NCBI GenBank assembly: GCA_016707425.1
Contig: JADJHU010000014.1
Location: 1 to 64,000 of the forward strand
Direction of reading: 5' to 3'
DNA from: Gammaproteobacteria bacterium
Lineage (GTDB): Bacteria; Pseudomonadota; Gammaproteobacteria; Steroidobacterales; Steroidobacteraceae
DNA: 64,000 nt
Below are positions 8,198 to 17,243 of this stretch, in pieces. Both the position numbers and the translations under genes were made by a program. The notes below the pieces were generated by a model that searched no databases, was not told where the DNA came from, and saw nothing but the letters and a program-made list of their open reading frames with translations. The first letter of the stretch is position 1. Each line of letters begins with the position of its first letter.

Positions 8198-11058
8198 AGC
8201 ATCGTCTGATCAGGAGACTGGCCGGGGCGCTGCTCGCGTTCCTGCCGGCTGCGTTGCCTGCGGAACAGGTGCCCGAGGGTGCCATGCCGCCGTCGGTCGA
8301 AGTGCCGGCGCCCGCGACCCGGATGCACGAGAGCGCCACGTGGACGGCGACGCTCGAGCGCATCGCACAGAGCGTGGTGGCCATCGAGGTCGATGCGGTG
8401 CGCGCCTTCGATACGGAGTGGAACTCCTCGGCGCAGGCCACAGGCTTCGTGATCGATGCCGAGCGCGGCTACATCCTCACGAACCGCCACGTCGTCACCC
8501 CGGGGCCGGTGACTGCGCAGGCGACCTTCCTGAATCGTGAAGAAGTGCCCATCTATCCTGTCTACCGCGATCCGGTGCACGACTTCGGCATCTATCGCTA
8601 CGATCCTGCGAAGCTGCGGTTCATCAGGCCGCGTGCGCTGCCGCTCTACCCGCAAGGGGCGCAGATCGGGCTCGAGATCCGCGTGGTCGGCAACAATGCC
8701 GGCGAGCAGCTCTCGATCCTCGCGGGAACGCTCGCACGACTCGATCGCGAGGCGCCGAAGTACGGGCTCGGCAAGTACAACGACTTCAACACCTTCTATC
8801 TGCAGGCCGCCTCGGGCACCTCGGGCGGCTCGTCGGGCTCGCCGGTCATCGACATCGAGGGGCGCGTCGTGGCGCTCAACGCCGGCGGTGCCTCGGGGGC
8901 GGCCTCGAGCTTCTATCTCCCGCTCGGGCGGGTGAAGCGTGCACTGGAGCTGCTGCGCACCGGCAGACCCGTGACGCGCGGTACCCTGCAGACGGTATTC
9001 AGGTATACGCCATTCGACGAGCTGCGCCGTCTCGGACTCGATGAGGTGACCGAGGCGGCGGTGCGCCGCGCCTTTCCGGAGCGCACGGGCATGCTCGTGG
9101 TCAGCGAGGTGCTGCCGGGCTCGCCGAGCGCCGGTCTGCTGCGCGTCGGCGATGTGCTGACACGCGTGAACGGCCGCTTCCTCACGCAGTTCGAGCCGCT
9201 CGATGACGCGCTGGACTCGGCGGTCGGCGGCACGGTGATCCTGCAGCTGGAGCGTGGCGGCCAGCCGGTCACGATCACGCTTCCGGTCACGGATCTGCAC
9301 GCCATCACGCCGGACCGCTATGTGGAGTTGGGCGAAGCAGTGGTCAACACGCTTTCCTATCAGCAGGCGCGTCATTTCAATATGCCCGTGCGGGGCGCCT
9401 ACATTGCCAATCCGGGTTACGTATTCAGCGCAGCGGGCGTGCCACGTGGTGCCGTGATCGTCGCACTCGACGGCCGGCCGATCGCCAGTGTCGAGGACTT
9501 CGAGGCGGCGGTCCACGGGCTGGCCGACGGGCAGCGCGCAGCCGTCCGGTATTTCACCATCGAGGATCCGAACGGGAGCCAGTTGCGCCCGGTCCGCATC
9601 GACCGGCGCTGGTTCCCGGCGCGAAAGTGCCGCCGCGATGACGTGAGCGGGCTCTGGCCCTGTGAGGATCTGCCCGCTCCACCGGCGCCAAGGGCGGCTG
9701 CCGGGGGCAGCACGACTTTTCCCCGCTACGACGAGCCACGCGTGGCCGGTATCGCTCCGTCACTGGTGCGGGTCGACTTCGACATGCCCTATTCGATCTC
9801 CGGAGTGACGGAGCGCAACTACCACGGCACGGGCCTCGTGGTGGATGCGGCACGCGGCCTCGTCGTCGTCGATCGCAATACCGTGCCGGTGGCGCTCGGT
9901 GACGTGCGCATCACCTTTGCGGGCACGCTCGAGGTGCCGGGGCGTGTCGTGTTCGTGCATCCGCTGCACAATCTCTCGATCGTTGCCTACGATCCCGGGC
10001 TCATCGGTTCGACGCCGGTGCGCCAGGCGTCGCTTGCACGGCGCGGCCTCGTGGCCGGCGAGAAGATCTGGGTGGTGGGGACGGACGCCGGGGGCAAGGT
10101 CCGCTCGCGCAGCACCGAGGTGGCCTCGATCGAACCGGTGGACCTGCCGCTGTCGCGCACCATGCAGTTTCGGGACTGCAATCTCGAGGTTGCCGAGCTC
10201 GTCAGTCCGCCCGCGGACTACGACGGCGTGCTGCTCGACCGGCGTGGCGAGGTGCTGGGACTCTGGTCGAGCTTCGCGTACGAGAGCGGGCGGGAGCTGA
10301 CGCAGGGAAACCGGGGCATCCCGATCGACGTGGTCGCGGAAATGCTCGAGCGTGTGCGCGGTGGTCAGGGGCTGAACTCGCTGGAGGCCGAGTTCACCGC
10401 GCAGCCGCTCGCGCTCGCGCGCCGCCTGGGTCTGAGCCAGCAGTGGGTCGACCGGCTCGCGGCCGCCGCGGGTGAACGCCAGGTGCTTGCGGTTACGCGG
10501 CTCGTCGGTGGCTCGGATGCCGCGAAGCGGCTGCAGCAGGGCGATCTGCTGCTCGAGATCGACGGCCGGCGGCTCAATCACTTCCGCGAGGTCGAGCGCG
10601 CAGTGCTCGACCGACCGCAGGTGAACGTGACGGTCTGGCGCAATGGCAGCGAGCAGACGATCCCGGTGGCGACGAGCATACTGCCCGGGGTCGAGGACGA
10701 CCGGGTGGTGCTGTGGGCCGGGGCGACGCTGCAGATGCCGCACCGCGCGATGCGTGCCCAGCGGGGTGTCCCGCCCGAGGGCGTCTACGTTGCCTACTAT
10801 TCCTTCGGGTCGCCGGCCACGCGCTACGGGCTGCTGCCCGGCCGCCGGATCGTCGAGGTCGATGGCCAGCCGACCCCGGACCTGAGTGCTTTCCTGAAGA
10901 TCGTGACAGGGCGCCCCGATCGTTCTTCGGTCCGACTGAAGACCATTACCTGGAACAATGCCCCCGAAGTCATTACGCTCAAGCTCGACCGCCATTACTG
11001 GCCGGCCTACGAGCTGCGGCGGACCGATGCGGGCTGGGAGCGGCGCGCGCTCGAGTGA
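8194..11058 (+). CDS. Periplasmic tandem HtrA-type serine protease with four PDZ-like domains (Nma111/Deg7 architecture)
   Basis: A 954-residue exported protein with a signal peptide (residues 1-23). The first trypsin-like domain has a full triad: H99 (TNRHVV), D130 (HDFGIYRYD) and S214 in GTSGGSSGSPV. Two PDZ-like domains follow (about 290-480). A second protease-like domain (about 515-720) keeps the fold landmarks but has lost them: VDRNTV where TNRHVV is expected and no GxSG. Two more PDZ-like domains lie near 770-830 and 860-945. This active plus inactive duplication is the layout of fungal Nma111 and plant Deg7, about twice the size of DegP. It probably handles misfolded envelope proteins. 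It starts at a GTG overlapping the kinase stop. Confidence 0.88.
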   Translation: MKHRLIRRLAGALLAFLPAALPAEQVPEGAMPPSVEVPAPATRMHESATWTATLERIAQSVVAIEVDAVRAFDTEWNSSAQATGFVIDAERGYILTNRHVVTPGPVTAQATFLNREEVPIYPVYRDPVHDFGIYRYDPAKLRFIRPRALPLYPQGAQIGLEIRVVGNNAGEQLSILAGTLARLDREAPKYGLGKYNDFNTFYLQAASGTSGGSSGSPVIDIEGRVVALNAGGASGAASSFYLPLGRVKRALELLRTGRPVTRGTLQTVFRYTPFDELRRLGLDEVTEAAVRRAFPERTGMLVVSEVLPGSPSAGLLRVGDVLTRVNGRFLTQFEPLDDALDSAVGGTVILQLERGGQPVTITLPVTDLHAITPDRYVELGEAVVNTLSYQQARHFNMPVRGAYIANPGYVFSAAGVPRGAVIVALDGRPIASVEDFEAAVHGLADGQRAAVRYFTIEDPNGSQLRPVRIDRRWFPARKCRRDDVSGLWPCEDLPAPPAPRAAAGGSTTFPRYDEPRVAGIAPSLVRVDFDMPYSISGVTERNYHGTGLVVDAARGLVVVDRNTVPVALGDVRITFAGTLEVPGRVVFVHPLHNLSIVAYDPGLIGSTPVRQASLARRGLVAGEKIWVVGTDAGGKVRSRSTEVASIEPVDLPLSRTMQFRDCNLEVAELVSPPADYDGVLLDRRGEVLGLWSSFAYESGRELTQGNRGIPIDVVAEMLERVRGGQGLNSLEAEFTAQPLALARRLGLSQQWVDRLAAAAGERQVLAVTRLVGGSDAAKRLQQGDLLLEIDGRRLNHFREVERAVLDRPQVNVTVWRNGSEQTIPVATSILPGVEDDRVVLWAGATLQMPHRAMRAQRGVPPEGVYVAYYSFGSPATRYGLLPGRRIVEVDGQPTPDLSAFLKIVTGRPDRSSVRLKTITWNNAPEVITLKLDRHYWPAYELRRTDAGWERRALE

Positions 11059-11081
11059 GCGTCTTCGCTACAATTACAACA

Positions 11082-12107
11082 ATGGTCAGAATCGTCAGGG
11101 CAAGTGCGAGTGAGCTCGAAGCCGCCGTCCAGGCATTGCGGGACGGCGAGCCGGTGGCATTTCCGACCGAGACGGTCTATGGCCTCGGCGCCAATGCGCA
11201 GAATCCGGCGGCGGTCCGCAGGCTCTTCGAGCTGAAGGGCCGTCCGGCAAATCACCCGGTCATCGTGCATCTGGACAGTCCGCGCTACCTGCACCGCTGG
11301 GTCCGGGAAGTGCCGGAGGTGGCCGAAAAGCTCGCCGAGCGCTTCTGGCCGGGCCCGCTGACGCTCGTGCTGCCACGGAGCTCCACCGTGCATGACGTCG
11401 TGACCGGCGGCCAAGATACGATCGCCGTGCGTGTGCCCGCGCACCCGATGGCGCAGCAGCTGCTGACGGCGTTTGGCGGAGGCATCGCGGCGCCCTCGGC
11501 GAATCGCTATGGCCGGATCTCTCCGACGCGAGCCGAGCACGTTCGCGACGAATTCGGGGATGCGGTGCGCGTGATTCTGGACGGCGGCGAGTGTCAGATC
11601 GGACTCGAGTCGACGATCGTCGCCTTCGACGGGGGGCGCGCGCGGCTGCTGCGTCCCGGTGCGGTGACACTGGCGCAGCTGCAGGAGGCCCTCGGCGAGG
11701 TGCTCGTCACTGCAGGAGGTGAGACGCCGCGCGTGCCGGGTTCGACGAGCTCTCACTATGCGCCGGGCACGCCCATGCAGATCGTTCCGCAGGATGAGAT
11801 CGATGCGCGCGCCAGCGCCCTCTCCGAGGGAGGGCAGCGCATCGCGGTGCTGGCACAGCGGCTGCCGCTCAGCACCTACCCCTACGTCACCTGGATCAAT
11901 GCCGGTCGGCGCGCCGAAGCCTACGGTCACGACCTCTATGCCAATCTGCGCACGCTCGACAAGGCCGGTTGCGCGCTGATCCTCGTGCAGGACGTACCTG
12001 AAGATCCGCGCTGGGACGTGATCCGGGACCGGCTCCGGCGCGGCGCGGCGCTCGGCGTTGCGGGCGATGACCGGGAAGCGGCCGCCGTGCTTGGCGTGCT
12101 GCCCTGA
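11082..12107 (+). CDS. sua5: Threonylcarbamoyl-AMP synthase, long Sua5 form
   Basis: A 341-residue enzyme that makes threonylcarbamoyl-adenylate from threonine, bicarbonate and ATP, the first step of t6A formation at position 37 of ANN-decoding tRNAs. The YrdC domain (about 10-190) contains PTETVYGLGA, KGRPANHPVI and SANRYGRISPT. A linker with SSHYAPGTPM leads to the C-terminal Sua5 domain (about 225-341), present in Sua5 and absent from short YrdC/TsaC. The ATG at 11082 is chosen. A GTG at 11055, overlapping the protease stop, is a possible alternative. A TACAAT element at 11069 would place the transcript start at or next to 11082. Confidence 0.92.
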   Translation: MVRIVRASASELEAAVQALRDGEPVAFPTETVYGLGANAQNPAAVRRLFELKGRPANHPVIVHLDSPRYLHRWVREVPEVAEKLAERFWPGPLTLVLPRSSTVHDVVTGGQDTIAVRVPAHPMAQQLLTAFGGGIAAPSANRYGRISPTRAEHVRDEFGDAVRVILDGGECQIGLESTIVAFDGGRARLLRPGAVTLAQLQEALGEVLVTAGGETPRVPGSTSSHYAPGTPMQIVPQDEIDARASALSEGGQRIAVLAQRLPLSTYPYVTWINAGRRAEAYGHDLYANLRTLDKAGCALILVQDVPEDPRWDVIRDRLRRGAALGVAGDDREAAAVLGVLP

Positions 12108-12128
12108 GCTCCCCCCCGCCTCCGACTC

Positions 12129-13328
12129 ATGAACATCGAGGTGAAGCCGCGCCGTCGCGTGCGTGGCATCGATCCCTTCGGGGCGGAGGAGATCCGCCGA
12201 CTCGTTGCGACCTTCGGTTCGCCGTTGATCATCGTGGACTGCGAGCGTGTGCGCCAGCAGTACCGCAGGCTCTGCAGGGCGCTTCCCGGCGTCGATCTGC
12301 ACTACGCACTGAAGCCGCTGCCGCATCCATCGGTCGTGCTCACCGTGCTCGAGCAGGGCGGCTGGCTCGATCTCGCGACGACCGGCGAGGCGCAGCTCGT
12401 GCGCCGGCTCGGTGCGCCCCCGGAACGCTGCATCCACACGCATCCCATCAAGCGCGACGTGGATATCCGCAATGCGATGGCCTGCGGCGTGCGCACCTTC
12501 GTTGCCGACAATCCCGACGAGGTGCGCAAGTTCCGGGCCTATCGCGAGCGCACCGAGCTCCTGCTGCGCGTCTCGTTCAGGAGTCCGGGCGCAGTGTGCG
12601 ACCTGTCGCGCAAGTTCGGCTGCGACCCGGAGGACGCCGTGGCGCTCGCACGCCTCGCCGCCGAGCTCGGCATCGAGGTGCGCGGCTTCTCCTTCCATGT
12701 CGGCTCGCAGGCGTCTGACGCCGGGAAGCATGTCGAGGCGATCGAGGTGTGCGCACAGCTGCTCGTGCAGGCCCGCAAGGCGCGCCTCGGAACGCTCGAT
12801 ACCCTCGACATCGGTGGGGGTTTCCCGATCGACTACACGCGCCGTGCGCCGGACATCGGGCGCTTCTGCGCACCGATCCGCGCGGCGCTCGCCAGGCTCC
12901 CGGCACGCATCCGCATCATCGCCGAGCCGGGCCGCTTCATTGCAGGGCCCGCCGCGATCGGCGTCGCGACGGTCATGGGCCGCGCCCGACGCGAGGGCCA
13001 CTGGTGGTATTACCTCGACGACGGGCTCTACGGCTCCTACAGCGGTCAGCTCTACGACCATGCGCGCTATCCCGTCGAGGCGCTTCGCCAGGGCGGGGAG
13101 CTGCTGCCCGCGGTGCTCGCCGGGCCCACCTGCGACAGCATCGACGTCATTGCCGAGAACCTCATGCTCCCGGAGCTGAAGGCAGGGGATCTGATCGTCG
13201 GCCGCGCCATGGGCGCCTACACCTGGGCGAGCTCCTCCGAGTTCAATTTCTTCCCCCGGGCGCGCGTGGTCTCGGTGAATCAGCACTCTGGTGACACAGG
13301 TACTGTTCTCGAGACGCCTTTGGGGTAG
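12129..13328 (+). CDS. PLP-dependent ornithine/lysine decarboxylase, fold type III
   Basis: A 399-residue alanine-racemase-fold decarboxylase. The PLP lysine is in LHYALKPLPHP (around residue 62). GFSFHVGSQ, LDIGGGFP and IAEPGRF bind the cofactor. The substrate-side motif GPTCDSIDVI near residue 335 is characteristic of ornithine decarboxylases rather than diaminopimelate decarboxylase, whose Arg/Ser pattern differs. It should make putrescine (or cadaverine) for polyamine synthesis. It lies 21 nt after sua5 and just before the peptidoglycan gene at 13340, with no obvious functional link. Confidence 0.87.
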   Translation: MNIEVKPRRRVRGIDPFGAEEIRRLVATFGSPLIIVDCERVRQQYRRLCRALPGVDLHYALKPLPHPSVVLTVLEQGGWLDLATTGEAQLVRRLGAPPERCIHTHPIKRDVDIRNAMACGVRTFVADNPDEVRKFRAYRERTELLLRVSFRSPGAVCDLSRKFGCDPEDAVALARLAAELGIEVRGFSFHVGSQASDAGKHVEAIEVCAQLLVQARKARLGTLDTLDIGGGFPIDYTRRAPDIGRFCAPIRAALARLPARIRIIAEPGRFIAGPAAIGVATVMGRARREGHWWYYLDDGLYGSYSGQLYDHARYPVEALRQGGELLPAVLAGPTCDSIDVIAENLMLPELKAGDLIVGRAMGAYTWASSSEFNFFPRARVVSVNQHSGDTGTVLETPLG

Positions 13329-13339
13329 GATCGCCACCG

Positions 13340-13903
13340 ATGCCCGATCACATGTCCCGCCGCCGTTTCCTGGGCTGCGCCGTCGCCGGGGGGCTGATCG
13401 CCCTGCCGGGGGGCGCGCGCCTCGTGGAGGCGCGCGAGCGCGCCGCGAACCGTGCCGAACGCTGGCTCGAGCTCATGAATACCCACACGGGGGAGGTCGT
13501 GAGTGTGGCCTACCGCGGCGCCGGGGGCTTCGTCCGCTCGTCCATCGAGCGGCTCGAGTGGCTGCTGCGCGATTTCCGCATCGGTGAACAGCGGCCCATG
13601 GATGCGGCGCTCTACGACCAGCTGGCCGATCTGGCGGTGGCGGCGGGGAGCGATCCCCGCTTCGAGATCATCTCCGGTTACCGCTCTGCGAAAACCAACG
13701 CGAAGCTCGCCGTCGAGGGGCACGGTGTGGCACGCCACAGCCTGCACATGGAGGGTCGCGCCATCGACGTGCGGCTGCGCGGGTGCTCCTGCGCACGCCT
13801 GCGCGATCTGGCGATCGACCTGCAGCGCGGGGGCGTGGGCTATTACGCCAAGTCAGACTTCGTGCATCTCGACACCGGTCGCGTGCGCCGCTGGGTCGGT
13901 TGA
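13340..13903 (+). CDS. YcbK/MepK-like murein endopeptidase (DUF882, peptidase M15 family), Tat-exported
   Basis: A 187-residue protein with a twin-arginine type leader (MSRRRFLGCAVAGG) and a zinc peptidase domain. Metal-ligand blocks are RHSLHMEGRAIDVR and DFVHLDTGRVRRW. E. coli MepK cleaves the meso-DAP to meso-DAP (3-3) crosslinks made by L,D-transpeptidases. The convergent gene here is an LdtD-like L,D-transpeptidase, so maker and cutter of the same crosslink sit side by side as in E. coli (ycbB-ycbK), but on opposite strands. The start is 13340, with a possible second start at 13352. Confidence 0.9.
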   Translation: MPDHMSRRRFLGCAVAGGLIALPGGARLVEARERAANRAERWLELMNTHTGEVVSVAYRGAGGFVRSSIERLEWLLRDFRIGEQRPMDAALYDQLADLAVAAGSDPRFEIISGYRSAKTNAKLAVEGHGVARHSLHMEGRAIDVRLRGCSCARLRDLAIDLQRGGVGYYAKSDFVHLDTGRVRRWVG

Positions 13904-13907
13904 CGCG

Positions 13908-15590
13908 TCAGCGCCGGCGGGCGGTGAGCAGCTGCTCGAGCCGTGCATCCCAGCCGTAGATATCCTCGAAGAACAGCACTTTGCCGCGCTCGCTGACGAG
14001 CGCCGTCACGTAGATCAGGAACACCCGCAGCGGTCTGCGCACCGCGATGCGCGTCGGGCTGCTGCCATTCATGGCGGCCTCGATGCGTTCGGGCGGCCAC
14101 TGCGGATCGTCGCGCAGCACGTACGCGGCGAGCGCCAGAGGATCGGCCACCCGCACGCAGCCGTGGCTGAAATCGCGCCTGGCACGGGCAAAGAGCTGCT
14201 GTGCAGGTGTCCCGTGCAGGTAGACGTTGTGGCGGTTCGGAAAGAGGAACTTCACGAGGCCGAGTGAATTCTCGGGGCCAGGACGCTGGCGGAGCCGGAG
14301 TCTTCCGGCAGCGAGTGCCGCCACGTTTGCTGCGCTCGGCGCGACCACCGGGCTGTCGTCTCCAGGGCCGGCCACGAGCTCGTAGCCGTTGCGGACCAGC
14401 CAGCCCGGGTTTGTCTGGATCTTCGGGAGGATCTCGTGACGCACGATGCTGGAGGGGACGTCCCAATAGGGTCGCAGCACCACCTCGCGCATGTCGGCGG
14501 CGAACACCGGGGTGTTGAGACTCGGGAAGCTGCGTCCGACGATGACGGGCATCGTGAGCAGCTGATCCTCCCGGTCCTCGTCACTGCGGAAGGCAAAGAG
14601 CCTGAACTGGGGAATGTTGACGATGATGGGCGGCGTCTCGATCTTCGGCGGCAGATAGCGCACGCGCTCCATCGCGCGCTCGATCTGCCGTACACGTTCC
14701 GCAAGCGGCACCGTGAGCGCCCGCCAGGTCTCGCGGCCGAGAACGCCGTCGGGTGTGAGACCGTGTCGCGACTGGAAGGACTTCAGACCCTCGACCAGAT
14801 CCGGGTCGAGGCTCTCCGCGGGCCCGACCGTCGCCGTACTCGATGGGGGCAGGTCACCGAGCACGCCGAGCAGCCCTCGCAGTGCGCCGGCGCCCGCATA
14901 GGCTTCACCCGGACCGACGCGTCGTGCGGGCAGGGGCGGCAGATCGGTCAGCTGCAGCTGTGCTGCGAGAGCCCGGTAGCGGGCGAGCGCCCATTTCAGC
15001 AGACGGTAGTGCCGGAACGGCGGCTCATAACCGTCGAGCACGGAGGCAGGGTCGGTACTCGCGGCGAGTGCTGCCAGTGCCGCTGCCACGTCGAGGCGGG
15101 CATGCGGGACGTCGAGGTCGTAGCCCGCGCGACGTGGATCGACCCGTCCCGCGTGCAGGTCGGCCACGAAGCGCGCAGCGGCAATGCTGAGCGCCACATC
15201 GAGCCGTGTGGCTGCAGCGCCGTCCGGCGGGGTGCGTGCGACCAGGGCGTCGAGGCCCTCCACGTCGTAGTCCCCGGGTTTGAGACCCCGCTCCGTGGCC
15301 GCGCGCAACTGCCCGAGCAGACCGAGCGCCGCGCGCGTCGGGCGACCGTCCGCGATCCAGAGCGGTGCGAATTGCCGCGTGGCGTAGAGGGCCAGCAGCG
15401 GCTCGCGCCAGCGCGCCTGGTCCCAGGGTTCGAGGCTCAGGTGGCTGCGTGCTGCGAGCGCGACACGCACGGAGGCTTCGCGTGCGAGCGGCTCCTGGGC
15501 CTGCGCGAACACGGTCCGTGACAGGCCGGGCAGCATGAGGAGCGCGGCTGCGAGCGCCGCGCGAAACAGGGTCGGAGGGGGGGTGTTCAA
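13908..15590 (-). CDS. Murein L,D-transpeptidase (LdtD/YcbB family)
   Basis: A 560-residue periplasmic enzyme forming 3-3 peptidoglycan crosslinks. It has a signal peptide (1-29), an N-terminal YcbB-specific region, a peptidoglycan-binding domain (around 260-310: PDLVEGLKSFQSRHGL...LGRETW) and a YkuD catalytic domain with the cysteine motif SHGCVRV (C478) and YLHGT upstream. It is convergent with the mepK-like gene, the two stops being 4 nt apart. The two TGA stops lie in one 10-bp palindrome (13901-13910). Confidence 0.93.
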   Translation of the reverse strand: MNTPPPTLFRAALAAALLMLPGLSRTVFAQAQEPLAREASVRVALAARSHLSLEPWDQARWREPLLALYATRQFAPLWIADGRPTRAALGLLGQLRAATERGLKPGDYDVEGLDALVARTPPDGAAATRLDVALSIAAARFVADLHAGRVDPRRAGYDLDVPHARLDVAAALAALAASTDPASVLDGYEPPFRHYRLLKWALARYRALAAQLQLTDLPPLPARRVGPGEAYAGAGALRGLLGVLGDLPPSSTATVGPAESLDPDLVEGLKSFQSRHGLTPDGVLGRETWRALTVPLAERVRQIERAMERVRYLPPKIETPPIIVNIPQFRLFAFRSDEDREDQLLTMPVIVGRSFPSLNTPVFAADMREVVLRPYWDVPSSIVRHEILPKIQTNPGWLVRNGYELVAGPGDDSPVVAPSAANVAALAAGRLRLRQRPGPENSLGLVKFLFPNRHNVYLHGTPAQQLFARARRDFSHGCVRVADPLALAAYVLRDDPQWPPERIEAAMNGSSPTRIAVRRPLRVFLIYVTALVSERGKVLFFEDIYGWDARLEQLLTARRR

Positions 15591-15686
15591 GGGGTGAAAT
15601 TCTACCCTGCGACTGTGCTACCGTGCGCGCCCGATACGGGTTCGGCGCGCCCGGTGCGCAGCCGTGCGCGACCCCCGGGGGAAGAC

Positions 15687-16037
15687 ATGTCGCCCATCGT
15701 GACCACCACCGCACTGCTCGCGCTCTCGAACGTCTTCATGACCTTCGCCTGGTATGGCCATCTGAAGAACATGGCGACCCGGCCCTGGTACGTCGCGGCA
15801 CTGGTGAGCTGGGGCATCGCGCTGTTCGAGTACCTGATCCAGGTGCCCGCCAACCGCATCGGCTACACGCAAATGACGCTGCCGCAGCTGAAGATCCTGC
15901 AGGAGGCGATTACGCTCACGGTGTTCGTGCCCTTCGCCCTGCTCTACATGCGCCAGCCGGTCAGGCTGGATTATCTCTGGGCCGCAATCTGTATGCTGGG
16001 TGCGGTGTGGTTCGTTTTCAGGGGTGCAGATGGCTGA
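15687..16037 (+). CDS. Small membrane protein of the DUF486 (DMT-like) family
   Basis: A 116-residue protein with four predicted transmembrane segments and the family block FAWYGHLKNM...YVAALVSWGIALFEY. The function of the family is unknown; it resembles half of a drug/metabolite transporter. The ATG at 15687 follows GGGGGAA and gives the usual family length. A longer frame starting at 15594 would add an unrelated hydrophilic stretch. It overlaps the next gene by 8 nt. Confidence 0.88.
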   Translation: MSPIVTTTALLALSNVFMTFAWYGHLKNMATRPWYVAALVSWGIALFEYLIQVPANRIGYTQMTLPQLKILQEAITLTVFVPFALLYMRQPVRLDYLWAAICMLGAVWFVFRGADG

Positions 16038-16554
16038 GAAGAGCAAAGCGGTGCCCGACGACACCGCCATTCATCGCCAGGTGCAGGACGCCCGCGACGG
16101 CCGCGATCCGAAGGTCATCGCACGGCTGCCTTCGGGCTGGGCCGTCTTCGGCGAACGCCAGTTCGTGCGCGGGTACGCGTTGCTGCTGCCCGATCCCGTC
16201 GCGCCCAACCTGAACGCGCTCGGCACCGCCGAGCGCTCGCAGTTCCTCATCGACATGGCGCGGCTCGGCGACGCGCTCCTGCGGGCAACCAGCGCGCTGC
16301 GTGTGAACTACGCGATCTTCGGCAACGTCGAGCCCGCCCTGCATGCGCACGTCGTTCCGCGCTATCACGACGAGCCTGCGGAGTACCGTGCCGCGCAGCC
16401 CTGGGCCTACGACTGGAGTGCGGCGCCTGCCTTCGATGCGCCGGCCTTCCATGAGCTCGGTGAGTTGCTTCGGCGCGAGCTCACGCGCATGGGGGCGGCG
16501 CGTCCGATGCGTTACGCACCCGGCAGCCGTGAGCCGCGGCCGCCAGTGGGCTGA
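16030..16554 (+). CDS. HIT-family (histidine-triad) protein
   Basis: A 174-residue protein related to histidine-triad nucleotide hydrolases. The triad region reads NVEPALHAHVVPRYHDE. Compared with the usual HxHxHxx pattern the first histidine is replaced by alanine, but HAHVVPRY keeps the nucleophilic histidine. This occurs in some HIT subfamilies, so it may still hydrolyse nucleoside phosphate esters. The start at 16030 lies inside the end of the DUF486 gene. A start further upstream (16000) would overlap more and lacks family similarity. Confidence 0.82.
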   Translation: MAEKSKAVPDDTAIHRQVQDARDGRDPKVIARLPSGWAVFGERQFVRGYALLLPDPVAPNLNALGTAERSQFLIDMARLGDALLRATSALRVNYAIFGNVEPALHAHVVPRYHDEPAEYRAAQPWAYDWSAAPAFDAPAFHELGELLRRELTRMGAARPMRYAPGSREPRPPVG

Positions 16555-16559
16555 CGGAC

Positions 16560-17243
16560 ATGGTGATCCTGCGGGAGCTCTCGCGCAGCTTCCGTGAGGG
16601 ACGCCGCATCCATCACGTGCTCGCGCGGGCCTCGGCCCGTGTGCGACGCGGCGAGACGGTCGCCATCATCGGGCGAAGCGGCAGCGGCAAGTCCACGCTC
16701 CTCAATCTGATTGCCGGTCTCGATCGGCCCGATTCGGGGTCGGTCGAAATCGACGGCTGCGACGTCGTGAGGCTGCACGAGCCGCAGCTGACACGCTTTC
16801 GCCGCCGGCACATGGGTTTCGTGCACCAGTTCTTCAACCTCGTCCCGACGCTCGATGCCGGCGAGAACGTGCGTCTGGCCCTCGAGCTGAATGGTGTGCG
16901 CGGCCGCGAAGCCCGCGAGCGGACCGGCGCGATGCTCGCGCGGGTCGGGCTGGCCGATCGTGCGGGCAGCGCCATCGACACGCTCTCCGGCGGCGAGCAG
17001 CAGCGCGTGGCGGTGGCACGCGCACTCGTGCATGAGCCGGCACTCATCCTCGCCGATGAGCCGACCGGCAATCTCGACGGGGAGTCCGCCGCCCGGGTCC
17101 TGACCCTCCTGCTCGCGCTGGTGCGCGACCGGGGCGTGACGCTGCTCGTGGTCACGCACGATGAGGCGCTGGCTGCGGCCGCGGATCGCGTCCTCGTGCT
17201 GCATGAGGGCCGGCTGCACGAGCGAAGTCCGTCGCTCTCGTGA
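16560..17243 (+). CDS. ABC transporter ATP-binding protein (LolD/AttE-like)
   Basis: A 227-residue ATPase of the MacB/LolD class that powers FtsX-type permeases. Walker A GRSGSGKSTLL (residues 38-48), signature LSGGEQQRVAVARAL, Walker B LILADEPTGNLD and the H-loop VTHDE are intact. Its stop overlaps the GTG of the permease gene, so the two form one machine. With the following lipocalin-like lipoprotein the operon matches the AttEFGH type. These ATPases drive movements at the outer face of the inner membrane rather than import. Confidence 0.92.
   Translation: MVILRELSRSFREGRRIHHVLARASARVRRGETVAIIGRSGSGKSTLLNLIAGLDRPDSGSVEIDGCDVVRLHEPQLTRFRRRHMGFVHQFFNLVPTLDAGENVRLALELNGVRGREARERTGAMLARVGLADRAGSAIDTLSGGEQQRVAVARALVHEPALILADEPTGNLDGESAARVLTLLLALVRDRGVTLLVVTHDEALAAAADRVLVLHEGRLHERSPSLS

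Noticed and set aside
11007..13337. A 776-codon minus-strand frame over sua5 and the decarboxylase
   Set aside because: Arg/His/Ala-rich shadow of two well-supported enzymes.
15594..15686. Longer start for the DUF486 protein
   Set aside because: The extra 31 residues are hydrophilic and unlike the family. The ATG at 15687 has a GGGGGAA site.
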